From Candidatus Mycobacterium methanotrophicum (GTDB lineage: Bacteria > Actinomycetota > Actinomycetes > Mycobacteriales > Mycobacteriaceae): 64,000 nucleotides of DNA. This document shows, one piece after another, positions 28,733 through 37,465 of the stretch. The notes beneath the pieces are model-generated. The model saw only the letters and a list, made by a program, of their open reading frames with translations. It did no database searches and was not told where the DNA came from. The position numbers and the translations under genes were made by a program. The stretch covers positions 2,232,001 through 2,296,000 of the forward strand of contig NZ_CP097320.1 of NCBI RefSeq assembly GCF_023515995.1. The letters run 5' to 3'. Position 1 is the stretch's first letter; each line of letters starts with the position of its first letter.

Positions 28733-29305
28733 ATGTCTAACCAAAACCGCGACCCGTTTGACTGGATTGCCGCAGGACCGCCGGCCAGCCACGGCAGCGT
28801 CCCCCTGCGCGGTAGTTCCTACCTTCTAAAGCTCGATGACGGAGCTTTACTGAGCTGGACCTTCGCGGAGCCTGGCGACCTCACCTACACGTTGATGGCG
28901 AGGTTGACCGATAACGAAGCGCAGAAGGTCTTCGAAGGCGACGACTCGACCGGAATGATCGAGCCGATCCGTGCAACGATGCGCCACCCCGGCGCACTGG
29001 TATTGGTCAGCACGGGTCCGGGCGAGGGCCTTGGACGTCGGATTCTGATCCCACGAGAGGTAACGGAGTGGGAATTTATCGACGACCTCATGAGAGCTGC
29101 CGATACTATCGACGATCACTACGAGAACATCACTTTCGCGATGCGAGCGCAGGCCGGAAGCATGCGAGCCAAACTCAAGAAGTACGGAGCCAAATCGCCT
29201 AAGGCGCAGGAGGCGTTAGACCGCGCGCTCCGCGGCATTCCGGCTCACCTGGGACGCGACGAGCGGGATCTTGCGAAGCCGTTTTTGAAGCTCGTGGCCA
29301 GCTAG
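28733..29305 (+). CDS. Hypothetical protein, second gene of the cassette
   Basis: A 190-residue soluble, acidic protein with no signal peptide or membrane segment. The N-terminal half looks like a beta-rich domain (GSSYLLKLDDGALLSWTFAE), the C-terminal half like a helical bundle with an Arg/Lys-rich segment (MRAQAGSMRAKLKKYGAKS). No known family is recognised. The frame is uninterrupted although everything around it is decayed, which hints at recent function. ATG at 28733 or GTG at 28721 could start it; both follow a purine-rich AGAGGGGG tract. Confidence 0.65.
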   Translation: MSNQNRDPFDWIAAGPPASHGSVPLRGSSYLLKLDDGALLSWTFAEPGDLTYTLMARLTDNEAQKVFEGDDSTGMIEPIRATMRHPGALVLVSTGPGEGLGRRILIPREVTEWEFIDDLMRAADTIDDHYENITFAMRAQAGSMRAKLKKYGAKSPKAQEALDRALRGIPAHLGRDERDLAKPFLKLVAS

Positions 29306-29393
29306 AGATTGCGTCTGCATCCGCGGCCGACTCGTAATCCACGCTGGATACCGGTCGTTGCTGGATACCGTCGTTTTGCCCCAGTGGGGAGAT

Positions 29394-29573
29394 ACCACGG
29401 CATCGCTCGCAATCAGTGCGGGCGCTAATGTCAAGGTCGTGCAGAGGCTTCTAGGACACGCCACAGCGGCCATGACCTTGGACCGTTATGGCCACCTGCT
29501 CAGCGACGACCTGGCGGGCGTGGCAGATGCGCTCGGCAAGGCCATCGAAAGCACTGCGGTATTCCGAAGCTAG
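29394..29573 (+). pseudogene. Tyrosine integrase C-terminal remnant 2
   Basis: Encodes TTASLAISAGANVKVVQRLL and GHATAAMTLDRYGHLLSDDL and ends at TAG 29571-29573, 41 bases before the intact tRNA. The catalytic His and Tyr are present, but everything upstream is missing. It is a near-duplicate (direct repeat) of remnant 1. Confidence 0.85.
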
Positions 29574-29614
29574 TCCAGTTACGGTGGAGGATATATCCGC
29601 AGCTAGTTGATCCA

Positions 29615-29688
29615 GGGGCGGTAGCTCAGTTGGTTAGAGCCGCGGACTCATAATCCGTTGGTCGCGGGTTCGAGCCCCGCCCGCCCCA
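29615..29688 (+). tRNA. tRNA with CAT anticodon (elongator Met or Ile2)
   Basis: Cloverleaf: acceptor GGGGCGG/CCGCCCC, D stem GCTC/GAGC, anticodon stem GCGGA/TCCGT with loop CTCATAA, T stem GCGGG/CCCGC, discriminator A. The base-paired first position excludes initiator tRNA. A CAT anticodon can be elongator methionine or, if lysidine-modified, isoleucine; I cannot decide from sequence alone. It is the integration target of the flanking integrase remnants. Confidence 0.95.
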
Positions 29689-29731
29689 CGTCAGAGGCTA
29701 TTTGGCAAGGTCAAATTCGACGAGCCACCGT

Positions 29732-29862
29732 TTATTCACCGCTTGTAGTGACCGTCTGATCAAGGAGATCAGCCCCTTGATTGTGAATTCGACCGCGCGT
29801 CATGTAGCGGTCTTGGGTCATGGAAACGTTGGAGTGACCCAGGTGGTCGGCTCGAATGCGGG
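29732..29862 (-). pseudogene. Tyrosine integrase C-terminal remnant 3 (opposite strand)
   Basis: Reads ADHLGHSNVSMTQDRYMTRG followed by a short tail to the stop at 29732. The GHSNVSMTQDRYM core is the His/Tyr box of a different tyrosine integrase family from remnants 1 and 2. It lies on the other side of the tRNA and on the other strand, so a second, unrelated element once used this site. Confidence 0.8.
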
Positions 29863-30143
29863 CTGACGGACCCTCGGCCCGACCTCGGAGGCGTCGCCAC
29901 CGCTTGTTGCGCTGCCACGGAGAGCGACCTGAGCACTTGGCGTAGTGAGAGCGCTGCATGGGACAACCTCGCCGGTGACCGGCTCGACAACGCGCATGCG
30001 GACATGGTGACGGCTAACCCGTCGTACCCGTACGAGTGCGAGGAAGAGCGCGGGTCGGCACGCGAGCGCCGTAACCCCGGCAGCGGCGTGACTGCGACTG
30101 AACACAGATGACCGACTGGATTGGGTGACGCCGAAGTAATAGC
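29863..30143. other. Non-coding stretch after integrase remnant 3
   Basis: No gene recognised. Short frames on the minus strand may be further integrase debris but show no clear motif. Confidence 0.4.
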
Positions 30144-30633
30144 GTGCTGATGATGGCCGACTGCTTCGACGTGGCGCTCGACGAAGTGAAGTTCAGCTAT
30201 GAGTTCGGTGCGTGCACCAAAGACGTCGACCTGGGCTGGTACAGACTTCCCAAGGGCTCGTTGGGTTTGGGTGGCAACTACATCAAATACCAGGGCATGG
30301 TGGACGGCGTCTACCAGGGCATGGTGGACGGCGTCCCGCTGGTCGAGACGCCGTCTGGAGTGGCAGATGACCCCGCACACGAACCCGAACTGGAACATCA
30401 ACGGCTGCTACATCGCCCAAATCACCGGTGATCCGTGCGTCTACAACAAGCACATGATCTTTCCCAAGCCGGGCGTGGACCTGTCCAATCCGGACAACTT
30501 TGCCTCCATCGGCATGACCGTGACTGGTATGCCTGCCCTCGCCTCGATCAAGTCGGTAATGGTGGCCCGGCCAGGCCTGATCACCAGCGCTGGCGTGCCA
30601 TTACGCGGACTCGCGGGTCGCTTCAAACGCTAG
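30144..30633 (+). pseudogene. Unknown protein, frameshifted
   Basis: Two successive frames look like one former protein: the first reads YEFGACTKDVDLGWYRLPKG and ends near 30355, the second takes over with WQMTPHTNPNWNINGCYIAQ and continues to the TAG at 30633. I do not recognise the family; the composition (aromatic residues, Gly, paired Cys) suggests an exported or structural protein. A 24-base tandem duplication lies just before the shift. It may be a remnant of phage or island cargo. Confidence 0.45.
30288..30335 (+). repeat. 24-base perfect tandem duplication
   Basis: The unit TACCAGGGCATGGTGGACGG plus CGTC occurs twice in immediate succession, encoding YQGMVDGV twice, inside a frameshifted gene. 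It keeps the frame and looks recent. Confidence 0.85.
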
Positions 30634-30838
30634 CTTTCGGCGCCGCTTCGCACCCGCCCAGTCATCGGTGCTGCGCGGAGCTGCCGTCAGTGGCAGAGTC
30701 GGAGGAGGGCTTGACTTGTTTAAGGCCTTCGAATGCGACAGGGAAGCTGATAGACGAACTGTTGAGTTGGGTGGACAACATGGCTGTGACGTGGGAATTG
30801 CGGTGGTTGCGGCGCCACGGTGGCCAAGGACCGGCGCC

Positions 30839-32626
30839 ATGACCGCCATCGATCGGTCACGAGACCACACCGAGGCCATCACTCTGGGCCTACATGACGC
30901 GTCCCCGCAACACCTTGTGGACGCGATGGCCAAAGATGTGGAACTCGAATTAGGTTGGGGCAAATTAATTTTCGGCCAAACGTTCGCTGATGCCCACACG
31001 CTGACCGAGGCGCTGCGACGGGAAGTGGCCGGGCGCCGCGACATTTGCATCTATGCCCGCGAGTCCCACGTGGTGGTCGCGGGAGCGCCAACTGAGCTTT
31101 TCATCGATCCCAGCCACACGTATCGACTGCGCTTCGCTGATGACTCACCTGACGAACTTCTGGCCCCGCCACCGAGCGGTGTGACTGTGCGGACACTGAA
31201 CGATCCGGTCGATGCCGACGCCATGAACCGTGTGTTCGTGCGCTGCGGAATGGTCCCGGCGCCGGTCGAGACGATCTGGGACAACCACCTCCACGCCGAC
31301 TCGGTGACCTACCTGATCGCTGTGCGTGACGACGACGACGCCGTGGTAGGCACCGTGACCGGTGTCGACCACAAAGTGCTCTTCAACGACCCCGAGCACG
31401 GATCTAGCTTGTGGACCCTGGCGGTCGACCCGGCCGCCGGGCTGCCCGGAATAGGTGAAGCGCTCACCCGGGCCCTCGCCGCGCACTTCCGCAGCAAGGG
31501 CCGCTCCTACCTTGACCTTTCAGTCGCGCACGACAATGCCGCGGCTATCGCTCTCTACGAGAAGCTGGGCTTTCGCCGAGTTCCGGTGCTGGCGATCAAA
31601 CGCAAGAACGCGATCAACGAGCCGCTGTTCGCCCCACCGCCAGAGACGGTCGACGACCTCAACCCGTATGCCCGGATCATCGCCGATGAGGCGATGCGCC
31701 GCGGTATCTGGGTAGAGGTTCTGGATGCCGGCGCCGGAGAGATGCGACTGACCTACGGTGGCCGCAGCGTGATCACCCGCGAGTCGTTGTCCGAGTTCAC
31801 CTCCGCGATCGCTATGTGCCGGTGCGACGACAAGCGCTTGACTCGGCGGCTGGTCTCCGAGGCCGGCATCACGGTGCCTCGTGCCCGTCTGGCGACCATG
31901 AACGATGACGACTATGCGTTTCTGAAAGAAGTCGGGGAGGTCGTCGTCAAACCGACTCGCGGTGAACAAGGCAAAGGCATCACCGTGGGCGTTGCCGCCG
32001 ACCACGGTCCGGACGAGCTTGCCGCCGCGGTGGCACGCGCGCGCGAACAACACTCGGAGGTCCTCATCGAGCAGCGAGTCGCCGGCAGCGACCTCCGGTT
32101 GGTGGTGATCGGCGGTCGAGTAGTGGCCGCCGCGCTGCGGCTGCCGCCCGAAATCATCGGCACTGGCGAGCACACCGTCCGGGATCTGATTGCGGCCGAA
32201 AGCCGACGACGCGCTGCGGCCACGGGTGGTGAGTCACGCATCCCGCTCGACGAGATCACCGAGGCGACCGTCGCCGAAGCCGGGTGGACGCTGGACGACG
32301 TCTTGCCCAAGGGAACTCGCCTGTGCGTTCGCCACACCGCCAACCTGCATCAGGGTGGGACGATCCACGATGTCACCCCCGATGTGAACCCGGAACTGTG
32401 CCGAGTTGCGGTGGCTGCTGCTGACGCGATCGGTATCCGGGTGACGGGCGTCGACCTGCTCGTGCCTGACATCACCGGCTCTGACTACGCCTTCATCGAA
32501 GCCAACGAGCGACCCGGCCTGGCCAACCACGAACCACAACCCACCGCCGCGGCTTTCGTCGACTATCTCTTTCCCGGCCAGCCTGGCCAGCCGCCGGCCT
32601 GGACCCCCGAGGAGTCGCGGCCCTAA
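30839..32626 (+). CDS. GNAT acetyltransferase/ATP-grasp enzyme (N-acetylglutaminylglutamine synthetase-like)
   Basis: A 595-residue two-domain enzyme. The N-terminal half ends in a GNAT acetyltransferase fold (TLAVDPAAGLPGIGEALTRA; YEKLGFRRV). The second half is an ATP-grasp ligase of the cyanophycin-synthetase/glutathione-synthetase type (EVVVKPTRGEQGKGITVGV; DLRLVVIGGRVVAAALRLP; FIEANERPG). This matches the bifunctional family that makes N-acetylglutaminylglutamine, the precursor of the osmolyte NAGGN. The usual partner, an asparagine-synthase-like amidotransferase, is absent in the window, but the ATG forms an ATGA overlap with the end of an upstream frame (ELLSWVDNMAVTWELRWLRR), suggesting a coupled gene was lost there. 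A GSIII gene follows. Confidence 0.82.
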   Translation: MTAIDRSRDHTEAITLGLHDASPQHLVDAMAKDVELELGWGKLIFGQTFADAHTLTEALRREVAGRRDICIYARESHVVVAGAPTELFIDPSHTYRLRFADDSPDELLAPPPSGVTVRTLNDPVDADAMNRVFVRCGMVPAPVETIWDNHLHADSVTYLIAVRDDDDAVVGTVTGVDHKVLFNDPEHGSSLWTLAVDPAAGLPGIGEALTRALAAHFRSKGRSYLDLSVAHDNAAAIALYEKLGFRRVPVLAIKRKNAINEPLFAPPPETVDDLNPYARIIADEAMRRGIWVEVLDAGAGEMRLTYGGRSVITRESLSEFTSAIAMCRCDDKRLTRRLVSEAGITVPRARLATMNDDDYAFLKEVGEVVVKPTRGEQGKGITVGVAADHGPDELAAAVARAREQHSEVLIEQRVAGSDLRLVVIGGRVVAAALRLPPEIIGTGEHTVRDLIAAESRRRAAATGGESRIPLDEITEATVAEAGWTLDDVLPKGTRLCVRHTANLHQGGTIHDVTPDVNPELCRVAVAAADAIGIRVTGVDLLVPDITGSDYAFIEANERPGLANHEPQPTAAAFVDYLFPGQPGQPPAWTPEESRP

Positions 32627-32744
32627 CTTTCGCCGCCATCAGAGTTTGACAGCTGCGTAACGTTCCCGCCATCGACGGTCCGTATTGTCGGCGCAGCGAC
32701 CAACCGACAATCCGATGCAATGCATCGCAGCGATAGGAACTCCA

Positions 32745-34922
32745 TTGAGCGGCAACGCAGTGCGCCTGCAGGCAATCACCAACGTCGAGGCATATGTGCC
32801 GCCAGCGATCAGTTTCGACCCGGGCGAGGAGCCGGGCGAGATCTTCGGATCGAATGTCTTCACCAAGGTGGAGATGCAGGCGCGGCTGCCCAAGTCGGTG
32901 TACAAGTCCGTGGTGGCCACGATCGACAAAGGCGTCAAGCTCGACCCTGACGTCGCCGACGCGGTCGCGGTCGCCATGAAGGACTGGGCGTTGGAGCGCG
33001 GCGCCACCCACTACGCCCACGTCTTCTATCCGATGACCGGCCTGACCGCGGAAAAGCACGACAGCTTCCTAGAGCCCACCTCCGACGGCCAGACGCTTGC
33101 CGAGTTCGCCGGAAAGACCCTCATCGAGGGCGAACCTGACGCGTCCAGCTTCCCTTCCGGCGGATTGCGGAGCACCTTCGAGGCCCGCGGTTACACCGGC
33201 TGGGATGTCACCAGCCCGGCCTACATCCTGGAAAATCCCAACGGCAACACGCTGTGCGTCCCGACGGTGTTCGTCTCGATGACCGGTGAGGCGCTCGACT
33301 ACAAGACGCCGCTGCTGCGCAGTCAGCAGGCGATGGGCGCGCAAGCCGAGCGCGTCTTAAAGCTGTTCGGTCACAAGGACCTCAATCATGTCGTGTCATT
33401 CTGCGGCCCCGAGCAGGAGTACTTCCTGGTCGACCGGCACTTCTTCCTGGCGCGCCCGGACCTGATCAACGCCGGGCGCACCCTGTTTGGCACCAAGCCG
33501 CCGAAGGGCCAGGAGTTCGACGACCACTACTTCGGCGCGATCCCGGAGCGTGTCCTCGGATTCATGATGGACACCGAGCGCGAGTTGTTCAAACTCGGCA
33601 TTCCCGCCAAGACCCGGCACAACGAGGTGGCCCCTGGCCAATTCGAGATCGCCCCGATGTTCGAGCGGGCCAACATCGCCTCGGACCACCAGCAGCTGCT
33701 GATGACGGTCTTCAAGACGATCGCCAAAAAGCACGGCATGGAATGCCTGTTCCACGAGAAGCCGTTCGCCGGCGTCAACGGCTCCGGCAAGCACGTGAAC
33801 TTCTCGATGGGCAATTCCGAGCTGGGTTCGCTGCTGGTTCCGGGCGACACCCCACACGAGAACGCGCAGTTCCTGGTGTTCTGCGCCGCGGTGATCCGCG
33901 CCGTGCACAAGTTCGCCGGGTTGCTCCGGGTGTCGGTCGCCTCGGCCACCAACGACCACCGCCTGGGCGCCAACGAGGCGCCGCCCGCGATCATCTCGAT
34001 CTTCCTCGGCGAACAGCTCGCCGACGTGTTCGAGCAAATCGCCAAGGGCGCAGCGACTTCGTCAAAAGGCAAGGGCACCATGATCATCGGTGTCGACACG
34101 CTGCCGCCACTGCCGACCGATCCGGGTGACCGCAACCGCACCAGCCCGTTTGCGTTCACCGGCAACCGGTTCGAGTTCCGTGCACCCGGCTCCGGGCAGA
34201 CCGTCGCCGTGCCGTTGATCGTGCTCAACACGATCATGGCCGACTCGTTCGACTACATGGCCACGGCTCTGGAAACGGCTGTGGCAGAAGGCGAGGACTT
34301 CGACAAGGCGGTGCAGCAGCTGCTCACTGAGATCATCACCGAACACGGCGACGTGGTGTTCAATGGGGATGGGTATTCGGAGAACTGGCAGACTGAAGCG
34401 GCCGAGCGTGGCTTGCCAAATCTCAAGACCAGCTTGGACGCCATTCCCGAGCTGATCAAACCGGAAGCGGTCGAACTCTTCGGGAAATACGGAGTGTTCA
34501 GCGAACGCGAGCTGCACAGCCGCTATGAGGTCCGGCTGGAACAGTACGCGCTGACCATCGCCGTGGAGGCGAAGCTGGCCATGGAGGTCGGCGCGACGAC
34601 AATCTTGCCGGCCGCGCTTCGTTACCAGACCGAGCTCGCACAGAATGTCGCCGCGCTGAAGGCCGCCGGTTTGGAACCGAGCACCGCCGCGCTGCAAGCG
34701 GTCTCGGCGCCTATCGCCGATCTCGAGGCGGGCTTGGCGAAGCTGAAAGCCGCGCTTTCCGAGCACTCGGCGGAAACGGTGCTCGACGAGGCCAAGCACG
34801 CACAGGACGAGTTATTGCCGGCGATGGCGGCGATTCGGTCAGCCGCCGATACGCTCGAAGGCATTGTGGCCGATGACCTGTGGCCGCTCCCCACCTATCA
34901 GGAGATGCTCTTCATCCTCTGA
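32745..34922 (+). CDS. glnN: Type III glutamine synthetase (GlnN)
   Basis: A 725-residue glutamine synthetase of the GSIII class, much longer than the about 480 residues of the GlnA type. GSIII features are visible: the N-terminal [20 protein letters not shown] block, [45 protein letters not shown] and the [23 protein letters not shown] segment (here [17 protein letters not shown]). I chose TTG at 32745 for its AGGAAC site; ATG at 32715 is an alternative in the same frame. Position directly behind the N-acetylglutaminylglutamine-synthetase-like gene suggests it supplies glutamine to that pathway. Mycobacteria have other GS enzymes for housekeeping. Confidence 0.93.
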   Translation: MSGNAVRLQAITNVEAYVPPAISFDPGEEPGEIFGSNVFTKVEMQARLPKSVYKSVVATIDKGVKLDPDVADAVAVAMKDWALERGATHYAHVFYPMTGLTAEKHDSFLEPTSDGQTLAEFAGKTLIEGEPDASSFPSGGLRSTFEARGYTGWDVTSPAYILENPNGNTLCVPTVFVSMTGEALDYKTPLLRSQQAMGAQAERVLKLFGHKDLNHVVSFCGPEQEYFLVDRHFFLARPDLINAGRTLFGTKPPKGQEFDDHYFGAIPERVLGFMMDTERELFKLGIPAKTRHNEVAPGQFEIAPMFERANIASDHQQLLMTVFKTIAKKHGMECLFHEKPFAGVNGSGKHVNFSMGNSELGSLLVPGDTPHENAQFLVFCAAVIRAVHKFAGLLRVSVASATNDHRLGANEAPPAIISIFLGEQLADVFEQIAKGAATSSKGKGTMIIGVDTLPPLPTDPGDRNRTSPFAFTGNRFEFRAPGSGQTVAVPLIVLNTIMADSFDYMATALETAVAEGEDFDKAVQQLLTEIITEHGDVVFNGDGYSENWQTEAAERGLPNLKTSLDAIPELIKPEAVELFGKYGVFSERELHSRYEVRLEQYALTIAVEAKLAMEVGATTILPAALRYQTELAQNVAALKAAGLEPSTAALQAVSAPIADLEAGLAKLKAALSEHSAETVLDEAKHAQDELLPAMAAIRSAADTLEGIVADDLWPLPTYQEMLFIL

Positions 34923-34936
34923 TTGTCAACCGGCAG

Positions 34937-35794
34937 TCAGTGAAGGCCGACCTTCTCGCGGGCAGTGTCGGCGAGGAATCGACTCCACGACACCGGCCGG
35001 AAGCTCCGGGCCACCTCGGTGAGCGCATTGCGGGACTCTTGCGTCAAGCTCGATATCGGCTGCGGCCACGTTGAACTCGAGCTGCTCAACGCTTGATGCG
35101 CCGGGGATGGCGACCACGTTCGGCAGGCTGACGAGCCAGGTCAGCGCCACCTGCGCCGGCTTGGCGTCGACATGGTTGGCAACGTCTGCAGCAGCGGCTC
35201 GACCCGGCGCAGGTTCTCAGTGCCGAAAAGCGAATTAACGGCGCGAACTCCGCCAGGACGGTTATCCACGCCGTACTTGCCGCCCAGCAGCCCTTGGGCC
35301 AATGGGCCAATGGGCTATAGGCGATCACGACACGGTTCTCCCGTTCAGCGAACGGAACCAGGTCGTCGAGCGCAGCGGGGCGGGCCAGTGAGAACAGCAC
35401 TGCCCGGCATGATCACCGAGTCGGGCACAACCGGGTTGGGCTGGTGGATCTGGTAGAGCGGGATGCGGTCCAACTGCAGCCGGCGTGCGCTGGCGCGCTC
35501 ACGCGCTTTGATGACGGCGGGGAACGGGGCGACCGGAAAGATCTTGCTGGCCACGGCCACCTCGCTGCGCTCGTCGCCGAGTGCTTCACCGAGGATCCGT
35601 TCGCTTTTGCCCAGGCCGTATATCTCGGCGGTGTCGAACAGCGCGACCCCCAGGGCGCGGGCGCGACGAACAATGTCTCGAGGCGGGCCCGGCGGCGTAG
35701 CTGTCCCCGTAGCCACATCCACGCGACCCGAACTGCCAGGCGCCCAGCCCGATCCGGCTGAGGGTTCCGATTCCGTCGACGTCCAAATATTCAT
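34937..35794 (-). pseudogene. Aldo/keto reductase, several frameshifts
   Basis: The start codon at 35794 is followed by a missing A: restoring it would give MKYLDVDGIGTLSRIGLG, the standard N-terminus of this oxidoreductase group. Further shifts follow: ARALGVALFDTAEIYGLGKS in a second frame, LVPFAERENRVVIAYSPLA in a third, ALTWLVSLPNVVAIPGASS in another, and LTEVARSFRPVSWSRFLADT leading to the stop at 34937. At least four lesions make it a clear pseudogene. The original enzyme was an NADPH-dependent aldo/keto reductase. Confidence 0.85.
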
Positions 35795-35828
35795 GTTGCT
35801 CACCGTAGTGAGCCGCCGGCCGCTTCAG

Positions 35829-36065
35829 CTAGGCGGCGTCCGAGTGGGCAGCAGCTGCCTTAGTGATGGCACCGTGCCGTTCCAGGACTTCCAGGACTTG
35901 CCGGCTTTGGATCACGTCTTCTTTTTCGCACAGCTGGCGCAGCTCGGTGACGACGGTCTGCAACAGGTCCAAGCGCGCAGACGCTTGCGTCAGGACGGTC
36001 AGCCAATCGTCGTAGGCGCGTTCGTCGGAGCTCAGTGCGGCGGCGGCGAAAGAGGACTTGCCCAT
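35829..36065 (-). CDS. Small helical hypothetical protein
   Basis: A 78-residue protein, largely alpha-helical with heptad-like spacing (WLTVLTQASARLDLLQTVVT; LRQLCEKEDVIQSRQVLEVL), probably a small dimeric coiled-coil protein. ATG at 36065 has a GGGAG site ten bases upstream; the GTG three codons earlier is too close to it. I recognise no named family. The intact frame beside two pseudogenes suggests it is retained. Confidence 0.6.
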   Translation of the reverse strand: MGKSSFAAAALSSDERAYDDWLTVLTQASARLDLLQTVVTELRQLCEKEDVIQSRQVLEVLERHGAITKAAAAHSDAA

Positions 36066-36292
36066 TCTGCTCACACTCCCGGATTCAGTTTGCGGCGGTT
36101 TTCCGCGCTCTGCCTGCCGGTATTAACCGTCGTCGAGGTGTCTAAAGCCACGAATCTCCACGCTAACGACTCTATTTGTAGGCATTTGCTGAGCGCTTGC
36201 TGTGGGTGTCCAATCACGCGCGGCCCTCGCCTGTGGATAACGATGGACGATACGCTGTGCCTGCAGCGGGCTCGTTACAAGAAAGGGCAAAT

Positions 36293-36925
36293 ATGTCAAG
36301 GACAGTGGTGGTCGGCGCGTCAAGCGGTCTTGGGCGTTGCATTGGTGTCGGCCTCGCGCAGCGGGGCGGGGCGCTGCGGTGGCTTTGCTTGCCCGGCGTC
36401 GCCCGCGCATCGAGGCCGCCGCCAAGGAAGCCGGCTCGACAACGGTCGCGATCGAATGCGATGTCACCGACGAGGAATCGTGTCGAGCGGCCATCAACGA
36501 TGCCGCCGACGCGCTCGGTGGGATCGACGCTCTGATCTACACCCCTGCCATCGGGCCACTCGTCCGGATGGTCGACACCGATGCGGAAACGTGGCGGCGT
36601 GTATTCGATACCAATGTCATCGGTGCGGCGCTGGCGACGGCTGCGGCGCGCAAGGCGGTCTACCTCTCTTCCGACGCGGGGCCATTCGGCCCGCCCTGGC
36701 CCGGGCTCGGCGCCTACGGCGTCAGCAAGGCTGCGCTCGAGCAACTCGTTGATGCCTGGCGAGCCGAATACCCGGACATCGGCTTCACCTGCCTGATCGT
36801 GGGCGAGTGCGGTGGCGGTGAGGGCGACGCGGCGACGGGAATGAACGTCGGGTGGGATATGGACCTCGCCATGAAGGCCGTTCCGCTTTGTTGTTCGCGT
36901 GGCTGCCTGCCGGGAAAGTTGATGC
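36293..36925 (+). pseudogene. Short-chain dehydrogenase, frameshifted and truncated
   Basis: The Rossmann start MSRTVVVGASSGLGRCIGVG (ATG at 36293, behind GAAAGGG) is cut by a frameshift near 36372; AVALLARRRPRIEAAAKEAG continues in the next frame. The catalytic YGVSK motif (GAYGVSKAAL) is present. A deletion appears between TAAARK and AVYLSSDAG where a helix should be, and the C-terminus ends abruptly after LPGKLM. The enzyme would be an SDR oxidoreductase of unknown substrate, now inactive. Confidence 0.82.
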
Positions 36926-37034
36926 CCGTCGTGGTTGCACGCGGGGCACCCGCCGGCCCGGTAGCGTTTCCGGATCCCAATCCGGATCCCTCCTCTACAG
37001 TTGCGCTGATAACGACGAACGAAGGAGACGCCGG

Positions 37035-37448
37035 ATGGCGTGGTTCCTAGCCCTCCAGGGCCCCTCCCACACACCCCACCAGTCATTGGTCTACGAGATT
37101 CAAGACGCGGTGGATGTGGACAAGGTCGCCCAGGAACTGGTTAGTTCCGCGACCCTGGATAGGGTGGTGCCCATTCCTGCGGTGCTGAGGCAAAACGAGC
37201 GCCGACACCAGAAGGTGACGCTGTATGTCCGGCCCGCCGCCTGGGGGCTGTGGACGTTTTACGAACTGTCCGATGAAGACCGCAAACAGATGTTGAAGGA
37301 CAACCCGGTGATCAACGCGCTCGCACAAGCACAGCAGCGCGGAAAGGCGACCGCGGCGGCGCAACGCGGCCCGATGACGGTACAGGTCAATCCGCTCACC
37401 GGCCAGGTCGGACCCGCCAACGCGGGTCCGAGCGCTAACCCGAGCTAG
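37035..37448 (+). CDS. Conserved hypothetical protein
   Basis: A 137-residue soluble protein, with ATG at 37035 behind a good GAAGGAGA site. The first about 90 residues look like a compact domain (SLVYEIQDAVDVDKVAQELV, then QKVTLYVRPAAWGLWTFYEL), followed by a low-complexity tail rich in Ala, Gln, Asn, Pro and Gly. I recognise no functional family. The strong ribosome binding site and clean frame support it as a real gene. Confidence 0.7.
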   Translation: MAWFLALQGPSHTPHQSLVYEIQDAVDVDKVAQELVSSATLDRVVPIPAVLRQNERRHQKVTLYVRPAAWGLWTFYELSDEDRKQMLKDNPVINALAQAQQRGKATAAAQRGPMTVQVNPLTGQVGPANAGPSANPS

Positions 37449-37465
37449 AGGTAGACACCACAGCG

